Assembly: GCF_020990385.1 (NCBI RefSeq)
Contig: NZ_CP087597.1
Coordinates: forward strand, 1,263,001 to 1,327,000
From: Paracoccus sp. MA
GTDB taxonomy: Bacteria > Pseudomonadota > Alphaproteobacteria > Rhodobacterales > Rhodobacteraceae
Reading direction: 5' to 3'
DNA length: 64,000 nucleotides
This document shows positions 8,668 to 21,641 of the stretch, piece after piece (positions within the stretch are counted from its first letter, which is position 1; each line of letters starts with the position of its first letter). Under the pieces are notes generated by a model. The model was not told the origin of the DNA. It saw nothing but the letters and a program-made list of their open reading frames with translations, and did not search any database. The translations under genes were made by a program, and so were the position numbers.

Positions 8668-9348
8668 ATGCGGATCACCGTCCTGACCGGGGCCGGCATC
8701 TCGGCCGAAAGCGGGATCCGCACCTTCCGCGCCACGGACGGCCTGTGGGAAGCGCATCGCATCGAGGATGTGGCCACGCCCGAGGGCTTCCGGCGCGACC
8801 CCGTGCTGGTGCATCGCTTTTACAACATGCGCCGCGCCGATGCCGCCCGCGCCCAGCCCAATGCCGCGCATCGCGCGCTGGCCCGGCTGGCGCAGCATCA
8901 CCAGGTCACGCTGGTTACCCAGAACGTCGACGATTTGCACGAACGCGGCGGCTCGCCCGAAGTGATCCACATGCATGGCAGCCTGCTGGGCGCGCTCTGC
9001 GCCGGCTGCGGGCATCGCTGGCCGGCGGCGCTGGTGATGCGGGCGCTGGACCCCTGCCCCGGCTGCGGCAAGGCGCTGACCCGACCCGACATCGTCTGGT
9101 TCGGCGAGATTCCCTATCACATGGAGCGGATCTGGGCGGCGGTCGAACAGGCCGAGATCTTCGCCGCCATCGGCACCTCCGGCCAGGTCTATCCGGCTGC
9201 CGGGCTCGCGCAGCACGCCCGCCGCGCCGGCGCCCGCACGGTGGAACTGAACCTGGCCGCCTCGGCCGTCGCAGGCGATTTCGCCGAGCACCGCACCGGC
9301 CCCGCGACCGAGATGGTGCCGGCCTGGGTGGACGCGCTCTGCGGCTGA
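8668..9348 (+). CDS. cobB: Sir2-family NAD-dependent protein deacylase (CobB-type)
   Basis: A 226-residue sirtuin that removes acyl groups from protein lysines, consuming NAD+. Motifs are LTGAGISAESGIRTFR (NAD binding), TQNVDDLHERGG, the catalytic histidine in IHMHGSL, four zinc cysteines (CAGC and CPGC), VWFGEIPY, and GTSGQVYPA. The FYNMRR segment carries the Tyr-x-x-Arg pair associated with CobB/SIRT5 enzymes that also remove succinyl groups. The ATG at 8668 lies 7 bp after the preceding gene; upstream extension of the frame has no homology. Likely cytosolic, co-transcribed with the exported protein gene. Confidence 0.95.
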   Translation: MRITVLTGAGISAESGIRTFRATDGLWEAHRIEDVATPEGFRRDPVLVHRFYNMRRADAARAQPNAAHRALARLAQHHQVTLVTQNVDDLHERGGSPEVIHMHGSLLGALCAGCGHRWPAALVMRALDPCPGCGKALTRPDIVWFGEIPYHMERIWAAVEQAEIFAAIGTSGQVYPAAGLAQHARRAGARTVELNLAASAVAGDFAEHRTGPATEMVPAWVDALCG

Positions 9349-9362
9349 GCCTTTCCGCATCT

Positions 9363-9441
9363 TCTCTGTTTTCCAAATACCCCGGGGGAATGCCGGGCCG
9401 GCCCCGTCGAGGGGTCGGCCCGGCGTGGGGGCAGAGCCCCC
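9363..9441 (+). repeat. Palindromic spacer element, copy A
   Basis: Layout: pyrimidine-rich start, TTTTCCAAATAC (9369-9380), CCCGGGGGA, a 14-bp stem (9392-9405 with 9411-9424, one G-T pair) around GTCGA, then GGGGGCAGAGCCCCC (9427-9441). The same order recurs at 55691-55753 and, inverted and shortened, inside the MOSC gene near 54340-54390. It lies between the Sir2 gene and phnM, both on the plus strand, and could act as a transcription terminator or mRNA stabiliser. Confidence 0.7.
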
Positions 9442-9514
9442 GCCGCCCCTGCCGCGCTTGACCACGGCGCCGCGATCGGCCACCCCTTGCCTGCCGAAAC
9501 CCGAAAGTCCGCAG

Positions 9515-10657
9515 ATGACCCGAACCATCCTCGCCAATGCCCGCCTGATCCTGCCCGAAACCGTGACGACCGGGGCCGTGGTGATCGAGGACGGCGCCGT
9601 CGCCGAGATCCTGCCGGGCGCGGCCGTCCCCGCCGGCGCCCTGGACATGGGCGGCGACTTCCTCGCCCCCGGCATGGTCGAGCTGCATACCGACAACCTG
9701 GAGCGCCACATGCGCCCGCGCCCGGGCGTGAACTGGCCCCATGCCGGCGCCATCCTGGCGCATGACGCGGAACTGGCGGGCTGCGGCATCACCACCGTCT
9801 TCGACGCCATGCGCGTGGGCTCGATCCCGAACGAGGGGCCGGACGAGGATTACGACAAATATGCCCGCGAGCTGGCGCATGAACTGGCCGCCATCCGTGC
9901 CCGCGGCGTGCTGCGCATCAGCCATTTCCTGCATCTGCGCGCCGAGGTCTGCTCGCAGACCCTGCTGGCCGAGCTGGACGAGTTCGGCCCCGAAGACCGG
10001 GTCGGGATCATCAGCCTGATGGACCACACCCCGGGCCAGCGCCAGTTCCGCGACATCGCCAAGCTCGCGCAATACGTGCAGGGGAAATACAAGCTTTCCG
10101 ACGCGGAATTCGCCGATCACGTCGCCCGGCTGAAGGCCCTGCGCACCCGGTTCGGCGATGCGCATGAGGCGGCGGCGGTCGAGATCGCGCATCGGCTGGG
10201 CGCGGTGCTGGCCAGCCATGACGACACCACCGCCGAACATGTAGCGGTCTCGGCCGGCCACGGCGTGCGTCTGGCCGAGTTCCCGACCACGCCCGAGGCG
10301 GCGACAGCCTGTCACGCCCATGGCATCATGGTGATGATGGGGGCGCCGAACCTGATCCGCGGCGGCAGCCATTCCGGCAATGTCTCGGCCGCCGATCTGG
10401 CGCGGGCCGGGCATCTGGATATCCTCAGCTCGGATTACGTGCCCTCGGCCCTGCTGGCCGGGGCGCTGATCCTGGCGCGGATCTGGGACGACCTGCCGCG
10501 CGCCATGGCGACGGTCACCGCCAATCCGGCCCAGGCGGCGGGGCTGGTGGATCGCGGCCGGATCGCGCCGGGGCTGCGCGCCGACCTGATCCGCTTCGCG
10601 ATGATGGACGACACCCCGGTGATGCGCGAGACCTGGGTGCGCGGTCGCCGCGTCTGA
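9515..10657 (+). CDS. phnM: Alpha-D-ribose 1-methylphosphonate 5-triphosphate diphosphatase
   Basis: A 380-residue amidohydrolase of the C-P lyase pathway. PhnM cleaves the triphosphate of ribose 1-methylphosphonate 5-triphosphate to the 5-phosphate. Metal and substrate motifs include MVELHTDNLERHMRPRPG near residue 55, SLMDHTPGQRQF, LASHDDTT, and GAPNLIRGGSHSGN. The length equals that of E. coli PhnM. The ATG at 9515 gives the family start MTRTILANARLI; an upstream in-frame start at 9425 falls in the palindromic element. None of the other phn genes is nearby, so this is an isolated copy. Confidence 0.93.
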   Translation: MTRTILANARLILPETVTTGAVVIEDGAVAEILPGAAVPAGALDMGGDFLAPGMVELHTDNLERHMRPRPGVNWPHAGAILAHDAELAGCGITTVFDAMRVGSIPNEGPDEDYDKYARELAHELAAIRARGVLRISHFLHLRAEVCSQTLLAELDEFGPEDRVGIISLMDHTPGQRQFRDIAKLAQYVQGKYKLSDAEFADHVARLKALRTRFGDAHEAAAVEIAHRLGAVLASHDDTTAEHVAVSAGHGVRLAEFPTTPEAATACHAHGIMVMMGAPNLIRGGSHSGNVSAADLARAGHLDILSSDYVPSALLAGALILARIWDDLPRAMATVTANPAQAAGLVDRGRIAPGLRADLIRFAMMDDTPVMRETWVRGRRV

Positions 10658-10689
10658 CTCCATCTTACTTGCGTAAATTCGCATATATC

Positions 10690-10703
10690 TTGATCTGGAT
10701 CAA
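10690..10703 (+). promoter_or_regulatory. FNR/CRP-family box with class II spacing
   Basis: TTGATCTGGATCAA is a perfect TTGAT-N4-ATCAA site. From its centre (10696.5) a class II promoter would start near 10738; a TAGCAT hexamer sits exactly at the predicted -10 (10726-10731). The start codon of the AhpD-like gene follows at 10759 with GGAGG at 10747-10751. Box, -10 and leader all fit low-oxygen or NO-linked activation. Confidence 0.75.
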
Positions 10704-10758
10704 GCCGCGCCGCTTCCGGCCGGGCTAGCATGGGCCTGCCGGAAAAGGAGGGCGATCC

Positions 10759-11097
10759 ATGAGCTACAAGACCAAGATCGACGGAATGCGGGGCGAGTTG
10801 CGGGTGATGAACAAGGCCATCCCCGAGGCGATGCAGGGATTCGGCGTGCTGTCGAAGGCGGTGCATGACGGCGGCGCGCTGGACCTCAGGACCAAGGAGA
10901 TGGTCGCGCTCGGCATGGCCGTCGTGCAGCGTTGCGAGCCCTGCATCCTGTTCCATGTCGAGGCGTTGATGAAGGCCGGCGCCAGCCGCGAGGAACTGGC
11001 CGAGGTGCTGGCCATGGCGATCCAGATGAGCGGCGGGCCGGGCATGATGTATGCCGGCCACGCGCTGGCCTGCTGGGACGAGCTGGCGGCGGGCTGA
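10759..11097 (+). CDS. Carboxymuconolactone decarboxylase family (AhpD-like) protein
   Basis: A 112-residue single-domain CMD-family protein. The motif QRCEPCILFHVEALMKAGASREE contains the CxxC-x3-H of AhpD-like proteins, which use the cysteine pair as a peroxidase or disulfide relay, rather than the true decarboxylase site. GGPGMMYAGHALACWDEL forms the last helix. The ribosome-binding site is strong (AGGAGGG). Its position behind a textbook FNR box suggests use during low-oxygen or nitrogen-oxide conditions, an inference. It converges on pgm with about 65 bp between. Confidence 0.88.
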   Translation: MSYKTKIDGMRGELRVMNKAIPEAMQGFGVLSKAVHDGGALDLRTKEMVALGMAVVQRCEPCILFHVEALMKAGASREELAEVLAMAIQMSGGPGMMYAGHALACWDELAAG

Positions 11098-11162
11098 TCC
11101 CGCCGCCGCATTTCCGACAAGGCCGTTTCGGCGTTTCGACCGGGGCCGAAGGCACCGCCCGG

Positions 11163-14632
<3,470 letters not shown>

Positions 14633-14640
<8 letters not shown>

Positions 14641-16726
14641 CCGCGCGCTCCAGATCGAAGGCGAGGGTCGACTGGCCGTCCACCGCCAGCCGCTCGGCCT
14701 CGACCACATGCGGGGCCAGGTCGGGGCGGCTGGTGTCCAGGTGCAGCCGCCAGCGCCAGCCCTCGGGGCGCTCGGGCAGCACCACATCCAGCGGGGCACC
14801 GTTGTTGAAGACCAGAAACAGCGCCTCCTCGCGCTGCGCATAGTCGGGGGTGCCGGCGGCCATGCGCAGCTCGGCGCAAAGCACGCGCAGCTCGGGGTTG
14901 CCCCAATCGGCCGGGGTCATCTGCGCGCCGTCCGGGCGCAGCCAGAACAGGTCGGGCAGCCCGTCGGTCAGGCGCGGCCGCGAATGCAGGAAGCGTTTCT
15001 GCCGCAGAATCGGATGGGCGCGGCGAAAGGCGATCAGCCGGCGGGTGAAGTCCAGGAAGGCCGGGTCGGCGCCCTGCCATTGCACCCAGCCGATCTCGTT
15101 GTCCTGGCAATAGGCGTTGTTGTTGCCGGCCTGCGAATTGCCCAGCTCGTCCCCGGCCAGCAGCATCGGCGTGCCCTGCGACAAAAGCAGCGTCGCCAGC
15201 AGGTTGCGGCGCCGCCGCGCGCGGGCGTCCAGGATCGCGGGGTCGTCGCTGGGCCCCTCGGCGCCCATGTTGTCCGAGAAATTCTCGGAATGGCCGTCGC
15301 GGTTTTCCTCGCCATTGGCGGCATTGTGCTTTTCGGAATAGCTGACCACGTCCATCAGCGTGAAGCCGTCATGCGCGGTCAGGAAGTTCACCGAAGCCGT
15401 GGCGGGCCGGCCGGAATGGTCGAACTGCCGGGCGGACCCCGCCATGCGGTCGGCCAGTTCCGGCACCTGCCGGGCGTCGCCGCGCCAGAAGCGGCGGATG
15501 CCGTCGCGATACTTGTCGTTCCATTCCAGGAAGGGCGGCGGGAAGCCGCCCAGCTGATAGCCGCCGGGGCCGATGTCCCAGGGCTCGGCGATCAGCTTCA
15601 CCCGCGTCAATACCGGGTCCTGCCGGATCGCATCGAAGAACGAGGCGCTGCGGTCGAAACCGCCCCGCACCCGCCGGCCCAGCGTGGCGCAAAGATCGAA
15701 GCGGAAGCCGTCCACATGCATCACCTCGACCCAGTAGCGCAGGCTGTCCATGACCATGCGCAAGACCATCGGGTGGTTGACGTTCAGCGTGTTGCCGGTG
15801 CCGGTGTCGTTGATGTAATAGCGCGGATCCTCTTGCAGCCGGTAATAGCTGCGATTGTCGAGGCCGCGGAAGCTCAGCGTCGGGCCAAGCTCGTTGCCCT
15901 CGCCGGTGTGGTTGTAGACCACGTCCATGATCACCTCGATGCCGGCGGCATGCATGCGGGCGACCATGTGCTGGAACTCGGCGATCTGGTCCTTGGCCAG
16001 ATAGCGCGGATCGGGGGCGAAGAAGCCGAGCGTCTGGTAGCCCCAATAGTTCACCAGCCCCTTTTCCAGCAGGAAACGGTCGTTCAGGAAAGCCTGCGCC
16101 GGCAGCAGCTCCAGCGCGGTGATGCCCAGGGATTGCAGGTGATCGAGCACCGGGTCCGAGGCGAGGCCCAGGAACGTGCCGCGATGCGGCACGTCCGGGT
16201 GCAGCTGGGTCAGGCCCTTGACATGGGCTTCGTAGATCACCGTCTCGGCAATGTCGCGGCGCGGCGGCTGGTCGGGGCCCCAGGCGAAGGACGGGTCCTC
16301 GACCACGCAGCGCGGCATGAAGCGGGCGCTGTCGCGCTTGTCGAAGCTCAGGTCGCCCTCGGGCGCGCCGACCGTGTAGCCCATCAGCGCGTCGTGCCAG
16401 ACCGGATGCCGGGTCAGCCGCTTGGCATAGGGGTCGAGAAGCAGCTTGTGATAGTTGAAGCGGTGCCCCTCGGCCGGCGCATAGGGACCGTCGGCGCGCA
16501 GCCCGTAAAGCTGGCCGGGGCGCAGGCCGGGGACATAGCCGTGCCAGACGTCGCCGTCGCGTTCCGGCAGGTCCAGCCGGTGCGTCTCGGTCCGGCCGTC
16601 GGGCGAAAACAGGCACAGCGTCACCCGCCGCGCATGTTCCGAGAACACGGCGAAGTTCACGCCCTCGCCGTCGAAGGTGGCGCCCAGCGGTTCCGCCCGG
16701 CCCTCGAGGATGCGCAGTTGGGTCAT
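14633..16726 (-). CDS. glgX: Glycogen debranching enzyme GlgX
   Basis: A 697-residue GH13 isoamylase-type enzyme that hydrolyses alpha-1,6 branches from phosphorylase-limited glycogen. An N-terminal CBM48 domain (EPLGATFDGEGVNFAVFSEHA) precedes the catalytic barrel with VYNHTGEGNE, VDGFRFDLCATLGR (nucleophile Asp), LIAEPWDIGPGGYQ (acid Glu) and NFLTAHDGFTL. The start at 16724-16726 shares one base with the glgA stop (TGATG) and the stop overlaps malQ by 8 bp, so the genes are translated in series. It is of family length. Confidence 0.97.
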
Positions 16727-18126
16727 CAGGCGGCCATCGCCCCGAACAGATCGGCATAGGCGCGGGCCGAGGCGTCCCAGCCGACCGGATGCGCCATCGC
16801 GTTGCCCATCATGCGCTGCCACACGGCAGGCTGGCGCCAGAGCGCGCAGAGCCGCGACAGCGCCCGGGACAGCGCCCGGGCATCGACCGGGTGGAACTGC
16901 ACCCCGGTCGCCACGCCCGCAGCCAGCCCCGCCGCCGAGGCGTTGATGAGAGTATCCGCCAGCCCGCCCGTCAGCGCCACCAGCGGCAGGGTGCCGAAGC
17001 GCAGCCCGTAAAGCTGCGTCAGCCCGCAAGGCTCGAAGCGCGAGGGCACCAGGATGGCGTCGCCGCCGGCGATCATGCGGCGCGACAGCGGCTCGTCATA
17101 GCCCAGCCGCAGCGCGACGCCGGGATGGCGGGCGGCGGCCTGCGAAAACGCCGCTTCCAGCCCGGGGTCGCCCGAGCCCAGCACCGCAAGCTGGCCGCCG
17201 TTTTCCAGCAGCGCCGGCAGCGCCTCGATCAGCAGGTCCAGCCCCTTCTGCCCGGTCAGGCGCGAGACGACCACGCAAAGCGGCCCCTCCGCCTCGGGCA
17301 GGCCGAATTCCTTGCGCAGCGCCGCGCGATGCGGCGCCTTGCCTTCGGGCGTGGCATAGGGCGGCTTCCAGGCCTCCAGATCGATGCCGTTCAGGATGCC
17401 GGTGAAATCGCCGGCGCGGTCGGCCAGCACCCCCTCCATCCCCATGCCGAATTCCGGGGTCATCAGCTCTTCGGCATAGGTCGGGCTGACGGTCGAGACC
17501 TTGTCGGCAAAGACGATCCCCGCCTTCAGCGCCGAGATCCGGCCCCAATATTCGAAGCCGCGCGGGTTGAAGAGATGCGCCGGCAGTTGCAGCGCCGAGA
17601 GCATATGCGCCGGCGCGAGGCCCTGAAAGGCGATGTTGTGGATGGTCAGCAGCGTCCGCACGTCCCGCACCCCGGCTTGGCGCAGATAGACCGGGGCCAG
17701 CCCCGCCTGCCAGTCGTGCAGGTGCAGCACCTGCGGGCGCCAGTCCTCGATCCCCTCGGCGGCGATCAGCGCGGCGGCCTTGGACAGCGCGGCGAAACGC
17801 TGCGGATTGTCGGGCCAGTCGCGGCCGTCCGGCCCCAGATAGATGCCGCCCTGCCGGTCGAAAAGATGCGGCGCATCGAGGATGTAAAGCACCGCATCCC
17901 CCAGCGCGCCGCGCCGGATGCAGGCCGGAGCGCCGAACAGCTCGGGGATCTCGCGCACGGCCGGCGCCTTGGCCTGCGCGGCCAGCACCGCCGGATAGCC
18001 GGGCAGCAGCACCCGCATCCCGACCCCGTGCCCGGCCAGCGCCGCCGGCAGCGCCCCCGCCACGTCGGCAAGGCCCCCGGTCTTGACCAGCGGCACGCAT
18101 TCCGAGGCGACGGACAGAACCCTCAT
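16726..18126 (-). CDS. glgA: Glycogen synthase (ADP-glucose)
   Basis: A 466-residue GT5 glycogen synthase that adds glucose from ADP-glucose to alpha-1,4 chains. The N-terminal [14 protein letters not shown] is the ADP-glucose binding KxGGL motif; [11 protein letters not shown] and [10 protein letters not shown] follow; the C-terminal [19 protein letters not shown] carries the catalytic Glu. The ATG at 18124-18126 overlaps the glgC stop (ATGA) and the stop overlaps the glgX start by one base. The length is normal. It sits between its substrate supplier GlgC and the debranching enzyme in the operon. Confidence 0.97.
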   Translation of the reverse strand: MRVLSVASECVPLVKTGGLADVAGALPAALAGHGVGMRVLLPGYPAVLAAQAKAPAVREIPELFGAPACIRRGALGDAVLYILDAPHLFDRQGGIYLGPDGRDWPDNPQRFAALSKAAALIAAEGIEDWRPQVLHLHDWQAGLAPVYLRQAGVRDVRTLLTIHNIAFQGLAPAHMLSALQLPAHLFNPRGFEYWGRISALKAGIVFADKVSTVSPTYAEELMTPEFGMGMEGVLADRAGDFTGILNGIDLEAWKPPYATPEGKAPHRAALRKEFGLPEAEGPLCVVVSRLTGQKGLDLLIEALPALLENGGQLAVLGSGDPGLEAAFSQAAARHPGVALRLGYDEPLSRRMIAGGDAILVPSRFEPCGLTQLYGLRFGTLPLVALTGGLADTLINASAAGLAAGVATGVQFHPVDARALSRALSRLCALWRQPAVWQRMMGNAMAHPVGWDASARAYADLFGAMAA

Positions 18127-19385
18127 AAAGACGCTTCCCTTCGATCCAGCATGTCCTGCGTGATCAGCGTGACGCCGCCTTCCGAGACGCGGAACCATTT
18201 CGCGTCCTCGTCGGGGTCCTCGCCGACCACGAGCCCTTCGGGGATTCTGACGGCGCGGTCAATGACCACATTGGTCAAACGCGCGTGTCGGGCAACATTG
18301 GCGTAAGGCAGCACCACCGCGCGTTCCAGGCTGGAATAGGAATTGGTATGGACCTGGGTGAACAGCAGCGACTCGCGGATCTCGCTGCCCGAGATGATGC
18401 AACCGCCCGAGATCAGCGAGCTGACGGCGCTGCCGCGGCGATCCGGCTCGTCATGGATGAACTTGGCGGGCGGCACCAGCTCGGAATAGGTCCAGATCGG
18501 CCAGTCGCGATCCCAGAGGTTCAGGTCGGGGTTGAAGTCTGTCAGGTCGATATTCGCCCGCCAGAAGGCGTCGACCGTGCCCACGTCGCGCCAATAGACC
18601 GGATCGCCGTCCGAACGCACGCAGCTGTCGGCAAAGCGATGCGCCTGCGCCTTGCCGTTCCTGACGATCTGCGGGATCAGGTCGTTGCCGAAATCGTGGC
18701 TGGAATTGTCGTCCTGCATGTCGCGGATCAAGAGGTCGCGCAGGAAGTCCCAGCGGAACACGTAGATGCCCATCGAGGCCAGCGTCACATCCGGGTCGTC
18801 GGGCGTGCCGGGCGGGTCCTTGGGCTTTTCCAGGAAGCTGGTGATGACGTCCTTGCCGTCCACCGCCATGACGCCGAAGGCCGAGGCCTCGGCCCGCGGC
18901 ACGGTCAGGCAGCCGATGGTCACGTCCGCGCCCGCCTCGACATGGTGGCGGATCATCAGCTCGTAATCCATCTTGTAGATATGGTCGCCGGCCAGGATCA
19001 GCACATAGTCCACGCCATAGCTGTCGATGATGTCGATGTTCTGCGCCACCGCATCCGCCGTGCCGCGATACCACATCGATTCGTCGTAACGCTGGGACGC
19101 GGGCAGGATGTCGAGGAATTCGTTGCGCTCGGCGCGAAAGAAGTTCCAGCCGCGCTGGACATGGCGGATCAGGCTGTGGGCCTTGTATTGCGTGGCCAGC
19201 GCCATCTTGCGGATGCCCGAGTTCAGCGCGTTCGACAGCGCGAAGTCAATGATCCGCGACTTGCCGCCGAAATAGACCGCGGGCTTGACCCGCTTGTCGG
19301 TCAGCTCGCGCAGGCGCGAACCGCGGCCGCCGGCCAGAATGAAGGCCATGGATCGTCTGGAAAGCCTTTCCTCACGCTGGGCCAT
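18123..19385 (-). CDS. glgC: Glucose-1-phosphate adenylyltransferase
   Basis: A 420-residue enzyme making ADP-glucose, the committed and allosterically controlled step of bacterial glycogen synthesis. It shows the pyrophosphorylase motif [21 protein letters not shown], the substrate segment [19 protein letters not shown], and the C-terminal left-handed beta-helix ([11 protein letters not shown]). The overlap with glgA is ATGA. The start at 19385 ([12 protein letters not shown]) matches the family. It lies 43 bp after glgB; a frameshifted glgB upstream could reduce its translation through polarity. Confidence 0.97.
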   Translation of the reverse strand: MAQREERLSRRSMAFILAGGRGSRLRELTDKRVKPAVYFGGKSRIIDFALSNALNSGIRKMALATQYKAHSLIRHVQRGWNFFRAERNEFLDILPASQRYDESMWYRGTADAVAQNIDIIDSYGVDYVLILAGDHIYKMDYELMIRHHVEAGADVTIGCLTVPRAEASAFGVMAVDGKDVITSFLEKPKDPPGTPDDPDVTLASMGIYVFRWDFLRDLLIRDMQDDNSSHDFGNDLIPQIVRNGKAQAHRFADSCVRSDGDPVYWRDVGTVDAFWRANIDLTDFNPDLNLWDRDWPIWTYSELVPPAKFIHDEPDRRGSAVSSLISGGCIISGSEIRESLLFTQVHTNSYSSLERAVVLPYANVARHARLTNVVIDRAVRIPEGLVVGEDPDEDAKWFRVSEGGVTLITQDMLDRREASL

Positions 19386-19428
19386 CTCTATCCCCTCCCT
19401 CTTTACCCGGCGCCTGCGCGCGGGATGG

Positions 19429-21623
19429 TTACACCGTATCGTCCTTCACGAAGATCAGCGTCGAAAGCGGCGGCAGCACCAGGTCGGCATGGGCGGGCTG
19501 GCCATGGCTCTCGCCCGGCAGGGCGGCGACGCGGCCCAGATTGCCGCGCCCGGCCCCGCCATAGACCTCGGCATCGGTGTTCAGCACCTCTCGCCACCGG
19601 CCCGCCTGCGGAAAGCCCATGCGCCAGCCGCTGCGCTCGACCGGGGTGAAGTTGCAGACCACCACCACCTCGGGATCGCCCGGGCCGCCGCGCCGCAGCC
19701 AGGCATAGATGGAATGGGCGGCGTCATTGGCCTCGATCCACTGGAAGCCGGCGCCGTCGCAATCCTTCGCGTAAAGCGCGGGCGTTGCGCGATAGATGGC
19801 GTTCAGGTCGCGCACCAGCAATTGCATGCCGTAATGCAGCGGGTTGCCGATGCAGGCCCAGTCGATCTCGGCATCGTGGTTCCATTCCGAGCCTTGGGCG
19901 AACTCCTGGCCCATGAACAGCAGCTTCTTGCCCGGATGGCCCCACATGAAGCCGTAATAGGCGCGCAGGTTGGCGAATTTCTCCCATTCGCTGCCGGGCA
20001 TCTTGGTCAGCATCGAGCCCTTGCCGTGCACCACCTCGTCATGGCTGATTGGCAGGATGAAATTCTCGGAAAAGGCGTAATGCAGGCCGAAGGTCATCTG
20101 GTGGTGATGGTGCTTGCGATGGATCGGCTCGCGCTTGATGTAATCCAGCGTGTCGTTCATCCAGCCCATGTTCCACTTGAAGCCGAAGCCCAGGCCCCCT
20201 TCATGCACCGGCCGCGAGACCTTGGGGTAGCTGGTCGATTCCTCGGCCACGGTCATGATGCCCGGTTCCTCGCCATAGGTCAGGCGGTTCATCTCCTGCA
20301 GCATGGCGATGGCTTCGTAATTCTCGCGCCCGCCGTCCTTGTTGGGGATCCATTGCCCCTCGGCGCGGGAATAGTCGCGATAGAGCATCGAGGCCACCGC
20401 ATCCACCCGCAGCCCGTCGAGGTGATATTCCCGAAGCCAATAAAGCGCGTTCGAGGTCAGGTAGTTCATCACCTCGGCCCGGCCGTAATTGTAGATCAGG
20501 GTGTTCCAGTCCTGGTGAAAACCCTCGCGCGGGTCGGCATGTTCGTAAAGCGCGGTGCCGTCGAACTGCACCAGCCCGTGCGGATCGGTCGGGAAATGCC
20601 CCGGCACCCAGTCCAGGATCACCCCCAGCCCCGCCTTGTGCGCCGCGTTCACCAGGTCGCGGAATTCGTGCGGCGGGCCGAAGCGGATCGTCGGCGCGAA
20701 CAGCCCGACCGGCTGATAGCCCCATGAGCCGTCGAACGGATATTCGCTGATCGGCAACAGCTCGATATGGGTAAAGCCCATGTCGCGGGCGTAATCGACC
20801 AGCTCCACCGCCGCCTCGCGGTAGGAGATCGGCCGGCCGCCGTCCTTCCTGCGCCAGCTGCCCAGATGCACCTCGTAGATCGAGATCGGGCGGTCGCGGC
20901 GCTGCGCCTCAGCCCGCGTGCCCATCCAGCCGCCATCCGACCAGCCATAGCCCGCGATGTCGCGCACCACCGAGGCGGTGGCCGGCGGATGCTGCGCGCC
21001 GAAGCCGACCGGATCGGCCTTTTGCGCCAGCCCGCCATAGGCGCCGAGGATCTCGTATTTATAGGCCGTGCCCTCGCCCAGGCCGGGCATGAAGATCTCC
21101 CACACCCCGGTCGCGCCGCGCCGGCGCATGACATGGCGGCGGCCGTCCAGGCGTTGAAATCCCCGATCAGCGAAACGCGGCGGGCATTCGGCGCCCAGAC
21201 CGCGAAATGCGTGCCGCGCGTGCCCTGCTGTTCGATCACATGCCCGCCGAGCGCCTGCCAGAGCCGCTGGTGCCGCCCCTCGCCCAGCAGGTATTCGTCA
21301 AGCTCGCCCAGGACCGGGCCGAAGCGATAGGCGTCCTCGACCAGCCATTCCTCACCGTCGCGGCGGCCCCGCAACAGATAGGGCTTCGCGCCCGGCACCT
21401 TGCCGTGGAACAGGCCGGGATAGCCCTCGACCGGCGCCAGCGGATGCGCCTTGCCGCCTACGACGGCCGCCATCTCCTGCGCGCCGGGATCGAAGGCGGT
21501 GACATGGCGGACGCGGTCCCGCAGATGCGGGCCAAGGACCGCGAAGGGATCGTCGAAGCGCCCCGCGACGATGCGGTCCAGCACCGCGGGGTCGGCGACG
21601 TCATTCGGGTCGATCTGCGCCAT
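19429..21623 (-). pseudogene. glgB: 1,4-alpha-glucan branching enzyme, single-base frameshift
   Basis: GlgB makes alpha-1,6 branches. The N-terminal part reads from ATG 21623 (MAQIDPNDVADPAV, N1 and CBM48 domains) through SLIGDFNAW and then goes into noise. The rest reads in the next frame from [17 protein letters not shown] to the stop at 19429 and has all catalytic motifs: [30 protein letters not shown]. Comparing GDFNAW-(D)[10 protein letters not shown] with the DNA, one C is missing on the plus strand near 21147 (GTCCAGG where GTCCCAGG would restore frame). The combined length of about 730 residues is right for GlgB. It is either a recent loss-of-function mutation or a sequencing error in a short homopolymer. 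Confidence 0.9.
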
Positions 21624-21641
21624 GGTTCCCCCCTTGCAGCG

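Noticed and set aside
16789..19649. Two long plus-strand frames (16789-18306 and 18285-19649)
   Set aside because: Antisense to glgA and glgC; no ribosome-binding site or domain.
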